64,000 nucleotides of DNA from Benincasa hispida (taxonomy: Eukaryota > Streptophyta > Magnoliopsida > Cucurbitales > Cucurbitaceae). The stretch is taken from positions 61,027,744 to 61,091,743 of the forward strand of contig NC_052351.1 in NCBI RefSeq assembly GCF_009727055.1, written 5' to 3'. Below the pieces are notes generated by a model. The model was not told the DNA's origin, did no database searches, and saw only the letters and a list, made by a program, of their open reading frames with translations. The translations under genes and the position numbers were made by a program. Of the stretch, positions 11,620-24,160 are shown piece by piece (the stretch's first letter is position 1; every line of letters begins with the position of its first letter).

Positions 11620-13728
11620 TGTTGAGGTTGATGCCCTAAAGTCTCATGTCCTGTAGTTTGTATGAACGCTTGTGTTGTTAATATATGATATTTACTTCAC
11701 ATCTTGTATTTTTTGCTCAGTTGCTTCTTTTATTTGCTTTACCACGAACCAATAAATATAAAATTCTTGGTTATCTGTATGTGACTCAAGCATGTATGTG
11801 GTGACATACAGTGGATCATGTCTTGAGTGATAACCAAAATGGTCTGTAGTATATGGATATAGGAGGGAAACCTTATCCTGGTAACGCTACAGATGTGGCC
11901 CGCTTTGTGGAATGGTCACAAGTGTTGTGACTTGTCACAGATGGTCTGATCCTAATCATTCGTGTTGGGGACATGCGATTGAGGGCGTCTTATACAAAGA
12001 GTTTGTATATGACCTGACCAGGAAGTGTTAACGTCTCACTATATAACACCATTCATGACAGAGACTTCACTTCACTAAGATGACCATAGGTAACATCACC
12101 TCAATCCTGAGTGAGTTGGGAACTCCTGCTATTGAGGGCGGTTCTTTGATTTGTATGTGTGCGAGTGGCCAGGTCGCCGATTCAAACCTACTATGTTGGG
12201 GATTCGTTTGATTTGAGAGCTGGAAACTCAGCTACACAAGATGGAATTCACTCCTTCCCCGAGGCAAGGGTAAGTAGATAGATAACTCCCTTAAGGACTG
12301 ATTTCGGGGCTTGAACGATGTGGTGTCACACACCTTCTCTTGGCCCGAGAGGTGTTCACACATAGTTGGACTATGTTGTATTGTTCATTAGAAGAATCAA
12401 TAGTATTTAAGGAGTGAGATTTAACTACAAGGGCATAACGGTAATTTGGCTCAACTGTACTTACGAGCATCTGTGAAGGGTCATCGTACTCATGATTGGT
12501 TATATCCGACGGACACAGAAATATATCTGTGGTAAGAAGAGTTTAGTTGTTGGTCTTTATTGGAATGCCTGACAGTTAATGGATGGTGGATCTCGTGGCT
12601 AAACTGTTTAGTCAGCTATTCATGGACCATTGAAGCTTCGAGCCACAGGTCCATTAGGTCCCCTGGGTAGCTTGGATAAAGTCTAGAACCAATATTTGGG
12701 TTAATTTGAAATATTCAAATTGACAAGAGGAAGTTTAATTATATATGATATAATTGGCTAAATGTATGAGATACATTATTTTAGAGGAAATTAGATATAA
12801 ATATGATTTATATCAAGTAGAGGAGAAAATACTATAGTAGATATGTGATATCAAACTATAGGAAAAAAATATAATATGATTATATTTATTATAATTTTAT
12901 TGATTAATTATATGATAATTAATCCAAAACTCACGTTTGGACGTGGGTTAGTGGGATCCGTCGCTTATTTTAACCGATGTATTAAAATGAAAAATGTTTT
13001 CATTTTTGAATCGCCCGTTCGTCAATCGTCCAAAAAGAATTCATGGGAAGTGCACGTTGGAGAATTGTAAACGATCACTTATGTTTTTTTGAGAGCCTAT
13101 TCGATAGCACTCTCCGCCTAAATGATCGTCTACCTCGCGCCTAAATGATCGCACGCTATTTCCTACACGATCGGATAGCTTCTCTAAACGATCGTATAGT
13201 GTGCCAATTTAGCTAAACGAACGTATACCTTTTCCTAAACAATCGTGCAATAAATCCTACACGATTGTGTAGCTCCTTCTAAACAATAAGCATTTCTACT
13301 ATGCGATAGCGTCTTTTTCCCTCCCACTTGCTTATCGCGTACACGATTCATGTTTCCTCTTTCCTCTACCAAATTCACCAAAGACCACCCTTTGGGTTTT
13401 CACTCCGAGAATACCCGGGGCTCTTTAGTGGTGGTGTCGTCCCCACGGCGTTCGTGTTCGTGCGATTTTTCATGCAGTTGTTGCTGACGCTGCTGCTGGG
13501 CATTGGTAGATCGCTTGGAGGGTTCCGCTGCATTGAGTTCCAAAGTGTGAAGAACGTCTTCAACTGGTATGGAACTCTTTCCTTTGTTATTTATCTTGTT
13601 CTTAGCATACCGATAATTAGTGTTTGTTTTCATAACTGTTCGTATGAATGTATCATGTGTATTTCGGTCACAGTGAGATCGGAGCGATCCGAACGTGCTC
13701 ATGGAACTCTTCGGTAAAAGATCCTTCA
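11620..13728 (+). repeat. 3' LTR of copia element 1 (LTR family A)
   Basis: Starts TGTTGAGGTTGATGCCC directly after the purine tract and ends AAAAGATCCTTCA at 13728. The 2.1-kb length and both ends match the inverted solo copy at 19820-22066. The part at 13060-13300 holds diverged repeats of words like CGATCGTTTAGG, also present in the other copy. No gene inside. The open frame at 13328-13717 is LTR sequence and is not conserved as protein in the sister copy. Confidence 0.85.
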
Positions 13729-14259
13729 TGCCCTCATAGGCAGAAGTTCACAACTCACTCAGGATTAAGGTCATGTTACCTATGGTCATCCTAGTGAAAT
13801 GAAAGTCTCTATTATGAACAGCATTATATAATGAGACTAAACCTTTCATGGTCTGGTCTTATACAAACTCCTTTATATAGAATATCCCCGCTTGCATGTC
13901 TAATACATGAATGATCAGGATCATATCATTTGTAGCACTTTACAACAATGGTAACACCTATAAAACGGGCCATACTTGTAGTGTCACCAGGATAAGGTAC
14001 CCAGACTTATCCATATACTACAGACCATTTAGATTATCACTTAAACATAATCCACCTATATTTCTCCACATACATGTTTAAGTTTCAATGATAACCTTGG
14101 ATGTTAATTTATTGGTTTGTGGTTAATGCAACTAAAATATCACATATTTCATAGACAAAGTGAATAAAAATATCATATATTATTAATCACATACAAGTTT
14201 GTTCATACAATGTTTACACAATATAGAACCCTACGAGATTTAGGGCATCAATCCCAACA
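13729..14259 (-). repeat. Truncated copia LTR, minus strand
   Basis: On the minus strand it starts TGTTGGGATTGATGCCC at 14259 and follows the 5' part of the copia LTRs in the window (phrases for CAATAAATTAACATCCAAGG and TATCCATATACTAC). It is cut at 13729, where it meets the end of LTR A head to head. Related to the LTRs of copia element 2. Confidence 0.75.
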
Positions 14260-16341
14260 AATTCAACCTCAGGGAATCTGACTGCTACCTGGAAAAAGGA
14301 AAACATTTGAAAACGGTGAGTTGGTTGCCCAGTGAGTGACTTTTAGAAAAGTAGTTCGTCTTAAGCCTTTCATACACATATAATATTAAACATGTAAACA
14401 TGATGGAAATAATCTCAAGCAACTTACGTAGTAACATACATTAAACATAGCATCATAATCATATATATTATCAAACCTTAGTTGAGAACAAGTGTTTGTA
14501 GCTCAAGCTCTCAACGTCCATTCATGGTAGTGGCACCCATACTTCGGTCCCATTATAATGACTATGGCCAGGACACCCATACTTCATCCCTCATACTAAA
14601 CTATCTACGTGTATGTGGAGTATACTAAGTACTGTTAATACCTTAGATATTTCCTCGGATACCTTTTATACCTTCGGCATCCGGCTTACTGAAGTCGTAC
14701 CATTCATAAAAAACATGTGTAAATAAATCTTTAGGCATAGCACTTACCTAACTTTCATCATAAGAGCATTGTCACAATTCAACACGCATGCTTCATGAAA
14801 TATAAACATTTAGCTTATACAATACTTTAGCATTCAGCCTTGACATGCGCTAGAATTAGTCAAACTTATTTAAATAGCTTAAACATCATGTTTAAGAAAT
14901 GCCATGAAATCCTTAAAATCATAGATATAGATTTTAGTTGCTTGGAAGACCCATAAACCATAGTGTGAAATTCATTTGGAACACATGACCTTTTATATAT
15001 AAATTTTTTAAGGCATTTAGACTCTCGCGGGTCTTTAGACTTATTTTTCTTCGGTTTGGTAGGCTTCCCCAATGGACATTTCTCCTACACATCAGAATAA
15101 GAATTTTAGTTACAACTTTGGTCTCCCTTTTGTGACTACTCTTTTTAAACCAAGCTCACACTTAGCAAGATATTGCTTGTTCATCCAACAAATTCTAGAT
15201 TCAGATTCTAACGTCAATAACTTGAAAACCAGAGCTCATTTTAAGAAAGTTCATTTTTAAGCATGCTCAGAATTGTGTTAATAATATTAGCTCAAAATTT
15301 TAGCATAAAACTCTTTGTGTTTTGATATGGAGCTTTAAATCTTTCTCAATGGCCCTAAACCACGAACTCTCTGCTTGTTCAAAAATTATAGGTTTAAATT
15401 CCAAAGTATGTAACTCAAACCCTAGACCTTATGTTGCAAAAGTTCCTTCTACAAACTTACTTATAATGGTGATAACAATATTACCTTAAATTTTCAGCTT
15501 AAAATTTCATGTGGCTCGGCCAAGATCTAAGATTCTTCATCAAGTGCCTAGAAAAACCCGAAAACAAACCTTCACCTCTTCCTTCCTTCTCCGGCCTTCT
15601 TTCCATTGCGAAATTCCTTTCAGTGGCTTAATTTCGAAAACTAGACTCATAGAGCTTTCTAACAATACAAAGATCATCTGATTTGCTCAAAGGAATTGTC
15701 CAAAATGAGCTCTTGAAGTTCCCTTCTGTTTTATACTACTGCCCAGCCATTTTGCCTGAAATCTCCTTAAGCCACATCACCCACTAGTGGAGATTAAGGG
15801 CCTATATTAAGCCATCTGTCCAAATAACTAAAAGATAAATTTAAAGCTGAATGTTTCGAGCAAACTCGATCCTCGATGGAAATGGGTAATTACTCGATGG
15901 ACATTTCAATAGTATTCTGGTGAATACTCGATGGAAAAACTTGATGTTCGATGGGGTACTCGGTGCTCGATGCACGATCCTTCCTCGATTGCTCACACTT
16001 GATGCTCAACCCTTCCTCGATCGCTCATACTTGATGCTCGACCCTTCCTCGATCACTCATACTTGATGATCGATGGCATTTACTCGATGCCTGCCTTATG
16101 CTTACTCGATACTTAGTCACCACTCTTCATGTCCAACACTTAGCCAAAATTTCTTTTTGCAAGGCTAGATTAATAAGTACTCGAGAGCCAAGTTTCCCAT
16201 ACTTAAACATGTTCCTTCTTCAAAACTTATCCTTTACCCAATTCTCACAATTCCAATCTAACTTAAATATTTAACCCCCTTACTTTACTAAACTCAACAA
16301 TAAATATATTTAAAAAGGGAAAGTAAGGTTCGGGTTTTACA
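14260..16341 (-). repeat. Truncated large-LTR gypsy LTR, minus strand
   Basis: On the minus strand it starts TGTAAAACCCGAACCTTAC at 16341, like the starts of the solo LTRs at 2797 and 39745. Near 14280-14340 it contains the same block as 5200-5300 (ACTGGGC.., CCGTTTTCAAATRTTTTCC, CAGGTAG) in reverse. The 3' end is missing where it meets the LTR at 14259. Positions 15860-16110 hold irregular repeats of about 26-29 bp built on CTCGATG / CTTCCTCGATC. No gene found. Confidence 0.75.
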
Positions 16342-18170
16342 TTTTCTATATGAATAAAATGTTATTTTATCTTTAATAAATAATCATTATTATTTGATCG
16401 CATAACTCAAATCCAATAAACTAAGATCCAAGGTTATTTTCATGTAACTTGAACAATATGTGGCTGACATACAAGTGAATCATGTTCAAGCAATAACCTA
16501 AAAGGTCTATAGTATATGGATAAGATTGAGCGCCTTATCCTGGTAACACTATAGATACGACCCACTTTGTAATTGTTACAAATGATTTGATTCAAATCTT
16601 TCATATGGAGACATGGGAATGGGGTATCCTATGCAATAAGATTGTATAAGACTGGACTGCGAAATATATAGTCTCTTATCATAAAATCGCTAACTGAAGA
16701 GATTAATATTTCAAATGATTACCATGTAACTCAATCTAAATCCTGAGTGAGCTATGTACTCTTACTCATAAAGGTCATCCTTTGATTTGTATGAGTGAGA
16801 GCGACTCTTGTTGCTAACTCAATAAGCTTACCATCTTGGGGACAATACCGATAGGGGAGCTGGGAAAATAGCGTCACAAGACAAAATTCACTCATTCCCT
16901 CCTTTAGGGTAAGTAGATAGGTTGTTTCCTTAAATGATGACTCCGGGACTTAAACAATGAGGTCTCACCCTCTCACTGGCTCGAAAGGAATTTTGTTTAC
17001 AGTTGGACCATAAACAGATTATTCATTAGAGAATCAGTGGTACTTAAGAAGTAGGAAGTAACTATAAGGGTAAAACGGTAATTTAACCTAGATGTAATTA
17101 TGAACAACCTGTGAATGATTGACTTACAGAAAATGGTTAAAAATCAATTTACACATAAATATTCTACAGTTCGTAAGAGTGCAACTATGGGTTTATAGTG
17201 GAATACCCCATAGTTAATGAATATTGATTAATTTAATTAAAGAGTTTAATTAATTAAACTCGTATCATTGGAGCTTATAATTGTAGATCCATTAGGTCCC
17301 TCTGCTAGCTCATAACGGAATTAAACAAGGACTTAGGTGTTGTAAATTTGAAGTGTTCAAATTATTATTTAAGGGAATTTATTGTATATGATACAATTTA
17401 ATATAATGTATATGGATACATTATAATATCTTTATTTAAGTTAGAATGAAATTTAAAACTATATAATAAGAGAATAATATTTGAGATTCAAATATTAAAT
17501 AATATGAATTGGTTCATATTAAACCTATACAGTAAACTTAATGTGAATGAGATTCATATTAAAATTATAGGTTATAAAAGAGAGAAGTATATTTGAATAT
17601 GATTCAAATATTAAATTAATTAAATATTTTATATTTAATTTAAGATAAATAAATGTTAGTTTGACTATTTATTTATTTTACTTAAATTAAATTAGGTTTA
17701 ATTTAATTTTAAGTTAAATTAAATAATTAGTCAAATTCCCCTACATTGCAAGATAATGGTTTGTGGAGTGAGGGGATCTAACTTCCCTTACGTATTATTC
17801 TAAAATCCTAATAGAATGAATAGAAATCCCTCTTCCTCTCACAAAAAAGAAAACAAAGTGAAGAGTTCTCTATAATTTTTGCTTTCCCCTTCACCAAGAA
17901 CCAAAAGCTCCTACAAGCTTCTTTGTTCCTAATAGGATAGCAGAGAAGATCGGTGGTTGTGTCTTGCTCGTTTTTTAGTCGTGTTGTCAATTACAACAGA
18001 TTGGGAGATGATTCGAAGAAGAGATTCTATAAAGGTATTCCTCTTTTCTTTAATCTTGTAGAACTAATGTTTAACCTAATTCTTTCGTTTATGTTCTGTA
18101 ATTTTTCCTATAATACAATTGCGTCAAAGCGATAAATCGCTTCCGCGTTGGGATTTATCCCCTTCACTTT
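16342..18170 (+). repeat. 5' LTR of copia element 2, start truncated
   Basis: Matches the 3' LTR at 25947-27868 through shared blocks (CCAATAAACTAAGATC, TCTATAGTATATGGA, CCTTATCCTRGTRACACTAT). It is cut at 16342 where the gypsy LTR begins. The end, near CCCCTTCA at about 18170, is approximate. The coding remnant starts about 140 bp later; I could not identify a clean primer site in between. Confidence 0.7.
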
Positions 18171-18309
18171 TATCTTGTCTCACTAAAGTATCATTACAAA
18201 ATTAGATGTCACATATGGTACATTAGAATTTGGCTAAAATTTGATTGGTTTCAATTGTGGTAATGCCTTAATAACTAATATAATTAATTTGTATGGTTTT
18301 AAAAACCTT

Positions 18310-19187
18310 CGAAAATGACTAGCGCTACATTAAACCTTCTAACTGCTAACAAATTAACCGATGAAAATTACACGAATTAGAAAAAGACAATAAACATTCT
18401 GTTTATTATCGACGACCTGAGGTTTGTCCTTGTTAAGGAATGTCCTCAAGTACCTAATGCTGAAGCATCTCAAAATTTTTTAGATGCATATGAAAGGTGG
18501 GTTAAGGCAAAAGAAAAGGCCCGAGCATACATACTGGCCAGGTTATCTTAAGTTTTGGCTAAGAAGCATGGACCCATGGTCACTGTACGTGAGATCATGA
18601 ATTCACTACGAGAGTTGTTTGGACAGCCATCCATACAACTCAGACATGACACTCTAATGTTCATTTTCAACACAGGCAAGTAAGAGGGGACCTTCATGAG
18701 AGAATATGTTCTCCAAATGATGGTCACATTTTAACATTACTGAAATGACTGGGTCTGACATTGATGAAGTCAATCAGGTTAGCTTTATTCTAGAAACTTT
18801 ACTTGAGAGCTTCCTTCAATTCTGTAGTAACGTTGTTATGAATAAGCTAGACTACAATCTAACCACCCTCCTTAACAAATTACAGATTTACCAATCCTTG
18901 ATGAAAATCAAGGAACAGAAAAGAGAGGCAAATTTTAACACTTCCTCAAAGAAGTTCTACAAAGGTTTGACCTCTAGAACAAAGTCTATACCTTCTTCTT
19001 CCGACACCAGAAAGTAGAAAAAGAAGAAGGGAAGTTAAGGGAATTAACCTAACCCTATTGCAGCTCAGAGGGGCAAAAAGGCCAAGGTTGATAAACGAAT
19101 TTGCTTCCATTGCAAATAGAAGGGACACTACAAGCGGAACTATTCCATGTATCTGGCAGAGAAGAAGAAAGTTGTTAATTATCTGAG
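18310..19187 (+). pseudogene. Copia gag remnant (element 2)
   Basis: Opens near 18314 with a gag-like MTSATLNLLTANKLTDENY and continues through a UBN2/gag-type region (FLDAYERWVKAKEKARAYIL, then SLRELFGQPSIQLRHDTL). From 18745 it reads IDEVNQVSFILETLLESF and NYNLTTLLNKLQ-like sequence, then a Lys/Ser-rich linker. The zinc knuckle at 19100-19150 reads CFHCK, a stop, then KGHYKRN. Several in-frame stops make it non-coding. Protease and the first half of integrase are missing. The junction near 19175-19200 carries the direct repeat GTTGTTAATTATC twice, which suggests a short-homology deletion. Confidence 0.75.
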
Positions 19188-19819
19188 TTGTTAATTATCA
19201 TGAATTCGCTACGAAATTTCAAGACACTTCGAACCCATCGAGTTAAAGAGTATATGGGTTTAAAATTTCAGGACTATTTGATAGAACATGGGATTGCATC
19301 CCAACTCTCAGCACCTAGTAAACCTCAGCAGAATGGTATATTTGAAAGGAAAAATAGAACCTTGTTGGACATGGTTCGGTTATGATGAGTTATACTCATT
19401 TACTTGATTTGTTTTAAGGTTATGCAGTACAGACTACAGTTTAGATTTTGAACTATCTTTCGTGCAAGAGTGTTTTTTAAACACCTTTGGAATTATGGAA
19501 TGGTTGTAAAGGTAGTTTACGCGACTTCTGGATATGGAATTTCTCAGCACATGTGCTTGAGGCAAATCCTAAAAAATTGGATCCTCGCTCAAAATTATGC
19601 CTATTTATAGGCTATCCCAAGGAGGCGAGGGGTGGTTACTTCTATGATTCTAAAGATAATAAAGTATGCGTCAAAAAATGCTACATTCTTAGAAGAGAAT
19701 CGCATCAAAGAGCATAAGCCCTGCAGTAAAATTATGTTAATCGAGCTTTCCAACAAAACTACTACAACTTCAAAAAGAGTTGTTGAAGAAGCTAGTACGT
19801 CAACAGGAGTTGTTGATGT
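19188..19819 (+). pseudogene. Copia integrase C-terminal remnant (element 2)
   Basis: Begins in the integrase core with TLRTHRVKEYMGLKFQDYL and SAPSKPQQNGIFERKNRTLLDMV (the latter holds the conserved Gln-Asn-Gly and Glu region). After a frameshift, 19550-19800 gives HVLEANPKKLDPRSKLCLFIGY and NATFLEENRIKEH, parallel to copia element 1. The frame is interrupted at 19819 by a solo LTR, and the text resumes at 22072. Confidence 0.8.
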
Positions 19820-22066
19820 TGAAGGATCTCATATCAAAGAGTTTCATGAGCGCGTTCGGATCGCTCTGATATCACCGTGACCAAAATACATATTATACAT
19901 TCAACACAAATAGTTATGTAAACAAACTTAATTATCGGCATGCTAAGAACAAGATAAACAACAAGGGAGAGAGTTTCATGAAGACAGTCTTCACACTTCA
20001 GAACTCCAACGTAGCAAAAAACCTCCATGTCATCTACCAATGCCCAGCAGAAACGTCGACTGCAGCAGCACGAACAACGCGAACTCACGACTGCAACGGG
20101 GACGACACCACCACTAAAGAGGCCCGGGTATTCTCGAAGTGAAAACTCAAAGGGTGGCCTTTGGTGAATTTGGTAGAGGAAGGAGGAACACAAATCGTGT
20201 AGGCGATAAACAAGTGGGAGGGAAGAAAACGCTATCGCATAGCAGAAATGCTTATCGTTTAGGAGGAGCTACACGATCGTTTAGGAAAAGATACACGATC
20301 ATTTAGTAAAATTGGCACACTATATGATCGTTTAGAGAAGCTATACGATCGTGTAGGCGCAGTGTGAGATCGTTTAGGCGCGAGGAAGACGATCATTTAC
20401 TAAGTCTCTAACGTGCGCTTGCACGAATTCTTTTGGACGATTGACGAACGATTCAAAAATGAAAACATTTTTCATTTTAACTCATCGGTTACAATAACCG
20501 ACGTTGCCCACTAACCCACATCCGAACGTGAAATTTGGATTAGTTATCATATAATTAACCAACTAATTAATTAATAAATATAATCATATTATATTTTTAA
20601 CCTATAGTTTGATATCACATATCTACTATACTATTTTCTCCTCTACTTGATATAAATCATATTTATATCTTATTTCCTCCAAAATAATGTATCTCATACA
20701 TTTAGCCAATTATATCATATATAATTAACCAGTTCAATTACTGTCTCTTATACACATCTAGATGTGTATAAGAGACAGTTTTTAACCTATAGTTTGATAT
20801 CACATATCTACTATACTATTTTCTCCTCTACTTGATATAAATCATATTTATATCTTATTTCCTCCAAAATAATGTATCTCATACATTTAGCCAATTATAT
20901 CATATATAATTAACCAGTTCAATTAAATCATATATAATCGAACTTCCTCTTGTCAATTTGAACATTTCAAATTAACCCAAATACTGGTTCTCGACTTTAT
21001 CCAAGCTACCCAGGGGACCTAATGAACCTGTGGCTCGAAGCTCCACAGTCCGTGAATAGCTGACTAAACTCTTTAGCCATGAGATCCACCATCCATTAAC
21101 TGTCGGGGATTCCACTAAAGACCAACAGCTGAACTCTTCTTGCCACATATATATTTCTGTGTCCATCAGATATAACCAATCATGAGAACGATGACCCTTC
21201 ACAGATGCTCGTAAGTACAGCTGGGCCAAATTATCGTTATGCCCTTGTAGTTACATCTCACTCCTTAAGTACCACTGATTCCTCTAATGAACAATACGAC
21301 ATAGTCCAACTATGTGTGAACACCTCTCGGGCCAAGAGAAGGTGTGTGGCACCACATCGTTCAAGCCCCGGAATCAGCCCTTAAGAGAGCTATCTATCTA
21401 CTTACCCCTGCCTCGGGGAAGGAGTAAATTCCATCTTGTGTAGTTGAGTTCCCGACTCCCAAATTAGAGGAATCCCAAAAATGGTAGGTTTGAATCGGCG
21501 AACTAGCCACTCGCACACATACAAATCAAAGAACCGCCCTCAATGGCAGAAGTTCCCAACTCACTCAGGATTGAGGTCATGTTACCTATCGTCATCCTAG
21601 TGAAGTGAAGTTTTTATCATAAATGGTGTTATATAAAGAGATGTTAACACTTCGTGGTCAGGTTTTATACAAACTCTTCGTATAGGACACCCCCGATCGC
21701 ATGTCCCTAACACGAATAATCAGGATCAGACCATCTGTGACAAGTCACAACACTTGTGACCATTCCACAAAGCGGGTCACATCCGTAGTGTTACCAGGGT
21801 AAGGTTTCCCTCCTATATCCATATACTACAGACCATTTTGGTTATCACTCAAGACATGATCCACTTGTATGTCACCACATACATGCTTGATTCACAAACA
21901 AATAACTAGGGATTTTATGCTTATTGGTTTGTGGTAAAGCAAATAAAACAAATAACCGAGTAAAAAACTAGATGTGAAGTAAATATCATATATTATACAA
22001 CACAAGCGTTCGTACATACTGTTTACAAACTACAAGACACGAGACTTTAGGGCATCAATCCCAATA
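19820..22066 (-). repeat. Solo copia LTR, minus strand, TSD GATGT
   Basis: On the minus strand it starts TATTGGGATTGATGCCC at 22066 (expected TGTTGG) and ends AGATCCTTCA at 19820. GATGT flanks both sides (19815-19819, 22067-22071), and the flanks are consecutive parts of copia element 2 coding sequence. It is the same family as LTR A at 11620. Length is 2247 bp, but 185 bp of this (an adapter plus a false 147-bp repeat) is assembly artefact, leaving about 2062 bp. Repeats based on CGATCGTTTAGG lie at 20220-20400. No gene inside. Confidence 0.9.
20594..20925. other. Nextera junction adapter with flanking 147-bp duplication (assembly artefact)
   Basis: Positions 20741-20778 read CTGTCTCTTATACACATCT followed by its reverse complement, the Tn5 mosaic end joined head to head as in Nextera mate-pair circularisation junctions. 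The 147 bp before it (20594-20740) recur after it (20779-20925). The adapter and one repeat copy should not be treated as genomic sequence. Confidence 0.95.
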
Positions 22067-22112
22067 GATGTAGGTTCATCTAGTCAAATACATCCACCTC
22101 AATCATTGAGGG
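22067..22112 (+). pseudogene. Copia polyprotein sliver between two solo LTRs
   Basis: These 46 bp, including one target-site copy on each side, encode a short Ser-rich piece (DVGSSSQIHPPQSL). It lies between the integrase C-terminus at 19819 and the RT leader at 24161 of copia element 2. It shows that two separate LTR elements inserted only 46 bp apart. Confidence 0.8.
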
Positions 22113-24160
22113 TGTTGGGTTGTATGTCCTAAAACACGTAGTTTGTAAACATTAAACATATTCTATTTTGCAATAAAGATGTTATTGAGGTATATCAGTG
22201 AAGTTGTTATCAAATATGTAAATTGCACTTGTTAAAGCCTAAATCCAATAAACTAACGAAACTCTGGCTATAGCATGAATACTTGAACTTTATGTGAAGA
22301 CATAAAAGTGGATCGAGTTTGAGTAATAGCCAAAATGGTTTATAAGTATAGGGATAGGGCTGAGTACATAATCATGGAAACACTATGGATGCGGCCCACT
22401 TTGTATTTAAAACAAATGATGTCATCCTGTATCGTTCATGTAGAGACATGCGGGTGGGGACATCTATGCAAAAGATGTTTGCATGAGAATGAGCCATGAA
22501 GTAGTCACTTTTCTTTATAACGCATTGTTAAAACTAACTGTTTCATTTCGATGACCTAAGGTAACTCGATCTTAATCCTAAGCTAACTATGAACTCCTGT
22601 TTATTAGGGATTATCCTTTAATCTGCATGGGTGAGAGCAGCTTAACATCGCCGCTATATAAGCCTCCCATTTTAGGGGTAAGACTGGGTAAATAGCTGGG
22701 GACTTATTCCTGCAAGATAAAATTCACTCCTACCCAATTTCTCTTAGGTACTGACTTCTAGTCTTCAACAAGGGGCCCCGCCTTCTCTATGACTAAGAGG
22801 GACTCGCTTTATTGGTAAGACCATAAACCAATTGTTCAATAGTGGATCATTGAAAACTTAAGAAGCAAGATGTATTATAGGGGTAAAACTATAATTTTGA
22901 CCCAACTGTAAATACGAACAACTTGTGAAGGATCGACTTACTGATCATGGTTAAATCAAGTGGACAAAAATATATCTACAGAGAGGAGAGTACAGCTACT
23001 GGGCTTTAGTGAAGTGTCCCGGTAGTTAACGAATGTTGTTAATTCAGTTAAAAGAGTTTAGCCATTTAATTGGAGCTCATGATCTGTAGGTCCATTAGGT
23101 CCCCCTGTTAGCTCATATCGAACTAAACCTTAGAACAGTGTTATGAGTGAGTTTGAAGTGTTCATATTCGAATTAGGGAATAAGCGTTAAAAATATATGA
23201 TATATTTGACGGCGTATCATTCAATTAGAGACAGTTTGAGATATTTAAATAAGATTTAAATATCAAAACTATTAATAAGAATTCATCGAGATTGGTGTTT
23301 GATTTAATAATTGAATATTAAATTAAATTAATTAAATTTTTTAATGAAGTATTTAGTATTAGTTTGATTTAAAATTAATTATTTGAATTAATTTTGAATT
23401 GGAATTAATCAAAGTTGGCCAAAGTCAAATGTTGACTCACCAAGCTTTGAAGGTCAAAGGTCAAAAGCTGACTTCACTAAGTGAGAAGTTCCAAAATTAG
23501 TTTTGAATTAAAATTTGACTAAAGTCAAATGTTGACTTCAAAATAGTCAAAAGTCAAAATGTTGACTTCACTTAGTGGAAAGGTCCAATAATGATTTTTA
23601 GTTGAAAAATCTAACTTTTAGTGAACTGGTGAGTAATTCATTTGGCAAAGTGTTGATTCTACAAAATGCCACTTATTCTACTAAATTGAGTGCATTTTGA
23701 AGTATCAAAATTTGGTTAACTCAATTTGCATGAATTTCATGTAATTACTCTATAAATAGGATGCTTTAGTAAAGATTAAAGTTCTTGGCCATTTTGGTGA
23801 TTTTCAAGTTAGTTGAAAAATAAATTCTTCTTGGCAACATAAAGATTCTAAAAAAGTTTTAGAATTTAAGTCCTCAATTCTCTCTCAATTTATATTCTAA
23901 ATTCATCCCTAATTTAGTCACTTCTAGATCCCACCATCTTGTTCTAATGCTAGAGAATAGTCGAGAAGGCACTCGTGGTGGTTCACAATCGATTCGTGAG
24001 AAGATTGTAGCGAAATTGGTCGTCAATTTGGAGCTACAAATGTTATAACTCAAACCCTAATTTCAAAGTTATTTGCATGCATGTTTTATCTTTAAAATTA
24101 ATGAAATTTATAATGCTTAAGATCTAAATTGCTTCCGCATGCACGTCATTTATTCTTACA
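22113..24160 (+). repeat. Solo copia-type LTR, plus strand, TSD GAGGG
   Basis: Starts TGTTGGGTTGTATGTCC, ends TTATTCTTACA and is 2048 bp long. GAGGG flanks both sides (22108-22112 and 24161-24165), and removing it restores copia reading across the site. The end CTTCCGCATGCACG..TTACA is typical of copia LTRs. It belongs to a different family from the minus-strand LTR just before it. Positions 23400-23600 contain several copies of a word like GTCAAAnGTTGACTTCA. No gene inside. Confidence 0.9.

Noticed and set aside
13328..13717. 129-residue open frame inside LTR A with a similar frame in the inverted copy (19834-20193)
   Set aside because: Similarity between the two frames reflects the shared LTR DNA. 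The residue sequences diverge with frame changes, and there is no domain or start context to support a protein.
20741..20778. Perfect palindrome as a terminator, hairpin element or MITE
   Set aside because: It is exactly the Tn5 mosaic end joined to its reverse complement, a library adapter, and recurs unchanged at 37481-37518.
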